DNA from: an uncultured Bacilli bacterium
Lineage (GTDB): Bacteria > Bacillota_I > Bacilli_A > RF39 > UBA660
DNA: 30,910 bases
Direction of reading: 5' to 3'
NCBI GenBank assembly: GCA_947624845.1
Contig: CANQMB010000003.1
Span: forward strand, 1 to 30,910
Under the pieces are notes generated by a model. It was not told the DNA's origin. It saw nothing but the letters and a program-made list of their open reading frames with translations, and did not search any database. Made by a program: the position numbers and the translations under genes. How positions within the stretch are numbered: position 1 is the first letter of the stretch; the number at the start of each line of letters is the position of its first letter. Shown here in pieces: positions 29,075 through 30,910 of the stretch.

Positions 29075-29992
29075 CTTTTTTTCGTTTTCCTCGATCGGTT
29101 TCTTTTCATTTTTGCTTTTTGTTCTTTTTTTTCTGACAACTTTATAAATAATTAATATTACAATCGTTGTGCCAAATACACTTGCTGAAAGAATTAAACT
29201 ATTGCGAATAATTTGATTAATTATTTTATAGATATAAGGTAATTCTGTCTTAAAGAATAAGTTGTTTCCCATCCAGCAAACACCGGTAATAAAAACAGAA
29301 ATAATCGAAGAAATCAACATCGTAATCGCACTCCATTGAATCCATTTTGCTTCTTTCCATTTTAAGGCAAGTAATAGAAGAATAGAAATGAGTAGGGTAG
29401 TAATTAAACAAAGGAGTAATTTCGTTCCTAAGATAAAGCGAATTACACTTAATGCCTGTAGATCTTCTTTGCTTAAAGATTTATCTATTTCCTTTGTGTC
29501 TGGAATTAAATTTTGATTCTTTTCTACTTCCTCTTTGACTATTTTTAATAGTTCCTGTTTCTGTTGATCGTTTATTTCATATATTTTTTCATGGTTTATT
29601 TCATCCACTGCATCTCCTACTAATTCTTCTATATTTTCCGTTGTGACTAGTTTTTGATTTTTTCCTGTAATAATATAATCTACAATATTACTTGTAACAT
29701 CTGCTGTAAAATCTTTTACTGGCTTGGAATCTATTACTTTTATAATTGTTTCATCTTCAATTCCAAGGGGTCTTGTTTCATTATAAATAGGTTCTAAAAT
29801 TTCGTTTATTTCCTGTTGGAGTTCAGGATTTTCTTTTTCTAGTTGTTCAATTTCTACAGTAGAGATCATCTTTTTTATTGCCTGTTTACTTACGATCTGT
29901 TTTGCAGGTATTAAAGCAAGTAGTGCCATTGTAGATAAAGATAGCGCAATAACGATAATCGTTAATGCAATTCCTTTAAAAAATTTTTTCAT
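29057..29992 (-). CDS. Unidentified membrane protein with an external helical domain
   Basis: A 311-residue protein. A first membrane helix at about 8-30 (no lipobox) is followed by a predicted outside domain, about 31-184, that is acidic, helical and nearly free of cysteine. It includes ISTVEIEQLEKENPELQQEI and several repeats of the IVDYIITG / ELVGDAVDEI type. Three more helices follow at about 187-209, 217-239 and 265-287. The C-terminal tail is strongly charged with alternating K and E (KKRTKSKNEKKPIEENEKKELEKI) and should be cytosolic. The topology of one TM, an extracytoplasmic domain and three TMs is clear, but I know no family for it. It is monocistronic, between a CPBP protease gene (divergent) and tRNA-Lys. 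Confidence 0.72.
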   Translation of the reverse strand: MKKFFKGIALTIIVIALSLSTMALLALIPAKQIVSKQAIKKMISTVEIEQLEKENPELQQEINEILEPIYNETRPLGIEDETIIKVIDSKPVKDFTADVTSNIVDYIITGKNQKLVTTENIEELVGDAVDEINHEKIYEINDQQKQELLKIVKEEVEKNQNLIPDTKEIDKSLSKEDLQALSVIRFILGTKLLLCLITTLLISILLLLALKWKEAKWIQWSAITMLISSIISVFITGVCWMGNNLFFKTELPYIYKIINQIIRNSLILSASVFGTTIVILIIYKVVRKKRTKSKNEKKPIEENEKKELEKI

Positions 29993-30061
29993 TCATTCAC
30001 CTCTTTTTTTTTAAAATATTATAACAAGAAATTGTGAATTAGACAATTTTTCATTAATAGA

Positions 30062-30090
30062 TTTCCAAAATAACAGAATTATGATATATT
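30062..30090 (+). promoter_or_regulatory. Promoter of the CPBP protease gene
   Basis: TTTCCA (30062-30067), 17 bases, TATATT (30085-30090) preceded by TGA. AGGTG lies before the ATG. Confidence 0.55.
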
Positions 30091-30106
30091 TTATTCAGGT
30101 GATTTT

Positions 30107-30796
30107 ATGTACAAAGACGAAAATTTTAAAATAAAAGTGTTGAAAAGTATCTTTATTGTTTTTTTATTTTTCTTTAATAATTATTTTCAATTAATTCCAA
30201 TTTTGTTATTTCATATTGATTTCAATCATATCAGTGATGCAGTAAGTATTTATTTGACTACTTTTTCTAATATAGTGACGACTCTTATTATTTTTTTAGT
30301 TTATAGAAAAGAGCTTCTAGTGGAATTTCGACAATTTAAAAAACATTTTTTAGAGAATATGGATATTGGTTTTCATTACTGGTTCTTCGGTTTAATTGGG
30401 ATGGCTCTTTCTAATGTTGTACTTACTTATTTTTTATCTGCGGGAGGGGCAACGAATGAAAAAATTGTTCAAAATATGATTTCAACACTTCCTTTCTTAA
30501 TGCTTTTCAATGCCTCTATTTTTGCGCCAATAATTGAAGAGTGTACTTTTCGAAAAGCTTTTAAAAATGTTTTAAAAAGTAAATGGGGATTTGTCTTATT
30601 TTCAGGAATTGTCTTTGGACTTTTACATGTAGTGAGTAGTTTTTCTAGTCCAATAGAACTTTTATATGCGATTCCTTATTCTTGTTTGGGAATTTCTTTT
30701 GCTTATATGTACTTCCAATCCGATACTATTTTTACATCGATTAGTATGCACATGATTCATAATTTTTTATTAACATTACTCTCTATTTTGACATAA
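30107..30796 (+). CDS. CPBP-family intramembrane metalloprotease (CAAX/Abi type)
   Basis: A 229-residue membrane protein with about six helices. The glutamic-protease motifs of the CPBP (Abi/CAAX, Rce1-like) family are present: EECTFR at 144-149 (EExxxR, with E144 and E145), FGLLH at 170-174 with H174, and HMIHN at 215-219 (HxxxN). In bacteria members act on membrane proteins or on bacteriocin-related peptides for maturation or self-immunity. No bacteriocin gene is visible here, so the substrate is open. The ATG at 30107 follows AGGTG closely. It is monocistronic and ends at a bidirectional hairpin. Confidence 0.9.
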   Translation: MYKDENFKIKVLKSIFIVFLFFFNNYFQLIPILLFHIDFNHISDAVSIYLTTFSNIVTTLIIFLVYRKELLVEFRQFKKHFLENMDIGFHYWFFGLIGMALSNVVLTYFLSAGGATNEKIVQNMISTLPFLMLFNASIFAPIIEECTFRKAFKNVLKSKWGFVLFSGIVFGLLHVVSSFSSPIELLYAIPYSCLGISFAYMYFQSDTIFTSISMHMIHNFLLTLLSILT

Positions 30797-30799
30797 TAA

Positions 30800-30821
30800 A
30801 AAGCTTGCTTTGGCAAGCTTT
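30800..30821. terminator. Bidirectional terminator between the CPBP gene and tRNA-Ser
   Basis: AAAGCTTGC, loop TTTG, GCAAGCTTT with A/T-rich runs on both sides. It serves the rightward protease gene and the leftward tRNA-Ser. Confidence 0.78.
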
Positions 30822-30830
30822 ATTTTATTA

Positions 30831-30910
30831 TGGCGGAGCAGGAGGGATTTGAACCCTCGCGCCAGTTGCCCGACCTACACCCTTAGCAGGGGCGCCTCTT
30901 CAGCCTCTTG
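30831..30910 (-). tRNA. tRNA-Ser (anticodon GCT), partial
   Basis: The minus strand gives the 3' part of a serine tRNA: encoded CCA (30831-30833), T-arm GAGGG-TTCAAAT-CCCTC, the long variable arm typical of Ser, and anticodon loop CTGCTAA with anticodon GCT (30885-30887). The 5' acceptor arm and part of the D-arm lie beyond the window end. Confidence 0.9.

Noticed and set aside
1..30910. Mollicute-type code with TGA as tryptophan
   Set aside because: TGA serves as a stop for several genes (for example at 2502-2504 and the end of comEC), and tryptophans are TGG.

Overview
This is an AT-rich window with standard stop usage: TGA ends several genes and TGG encodes Trp. Most genes have strong AGGAGG-type ribosome sites and sigma-A promoters, often with a TGn extension of the -10. 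The gene set (DnaE, TypA, SMC, FtsW, ComEA/ComEC, LspA, membrane-tethered MurF, Ddl, CIRCE-controlled Hsp20) together with spore coat genes (CotJA/JB/JC, a YjcZ-type protein) points to a spore-forming member of the Bacillota. It is probably a compact-genome, gut-type lineage of class Bacilli near Erysipelotrichales/RF39. The taxonomy is inference from gene content and codon use.

Layout. 1-2.5 kb: the end of an unidentified (possibly glycosidase-like) gene, an exported thioredoxin-fold protein with a C-terminal anchor, and an overlapping pair of a single-domain ClpC-type AAA+ ATPase and a 4-TM protein. 2.5-3.8 kb: tRNA-His and the leftward cotJ operon, in which CotJA and CotJB are fused. 3.9-8.4 kb: a Fic protein, CIRCE-hsp20, a DedA protein, typA and an anchored hypothetical protein. 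8.4-13.1 kb: leftward rpmB (bL28, absent from simple long-ORF lists), then the overlapping operon dnaE-lspA-rluD. 13.1-18.2 kb: a TspO-like protein (leftward), a rhomboid protease, a short-arm smc and a GNAT gene. 18.2-19.8 kb: leftward cyclophilin lipoprotein, peptide deformylase and a YjcZ-type sporulation protein behind a consensus sigma-K promoter. 19.9-28.1 kb: ftsW, comEA-comEC, then alpha/beta hydrolase - membrane MurF - ddl, and a class I glutamine amidotransferase. 28.1-30.9 kb: a GNAT gene, a structured non-coding interval with a duplicated motif-plus-terminator unit, tRNA-Lys, an unknown membrane protein, a CPBP protease and a partial tRNA-Ser.

How it fits together: the core is cell-envelope construction (ftsW, murF, ddl, lspA) plus replication, segregation and translation housekeeping (dnaE, smc, typA, rluD, def, rpmB). 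Two late-sporulation loci are interspersed. Nothing looks like a phage, a transposon or a CRISPR array. The best candidates for something under-described are the ClpC-D1-like ATPase with its membrane partner, the CotJA-CotJB fusion, the membrane-fused MurF, the shortened SMC arms, and the structured RNA-like interval between tRNA-Lys and the GNAT gene.
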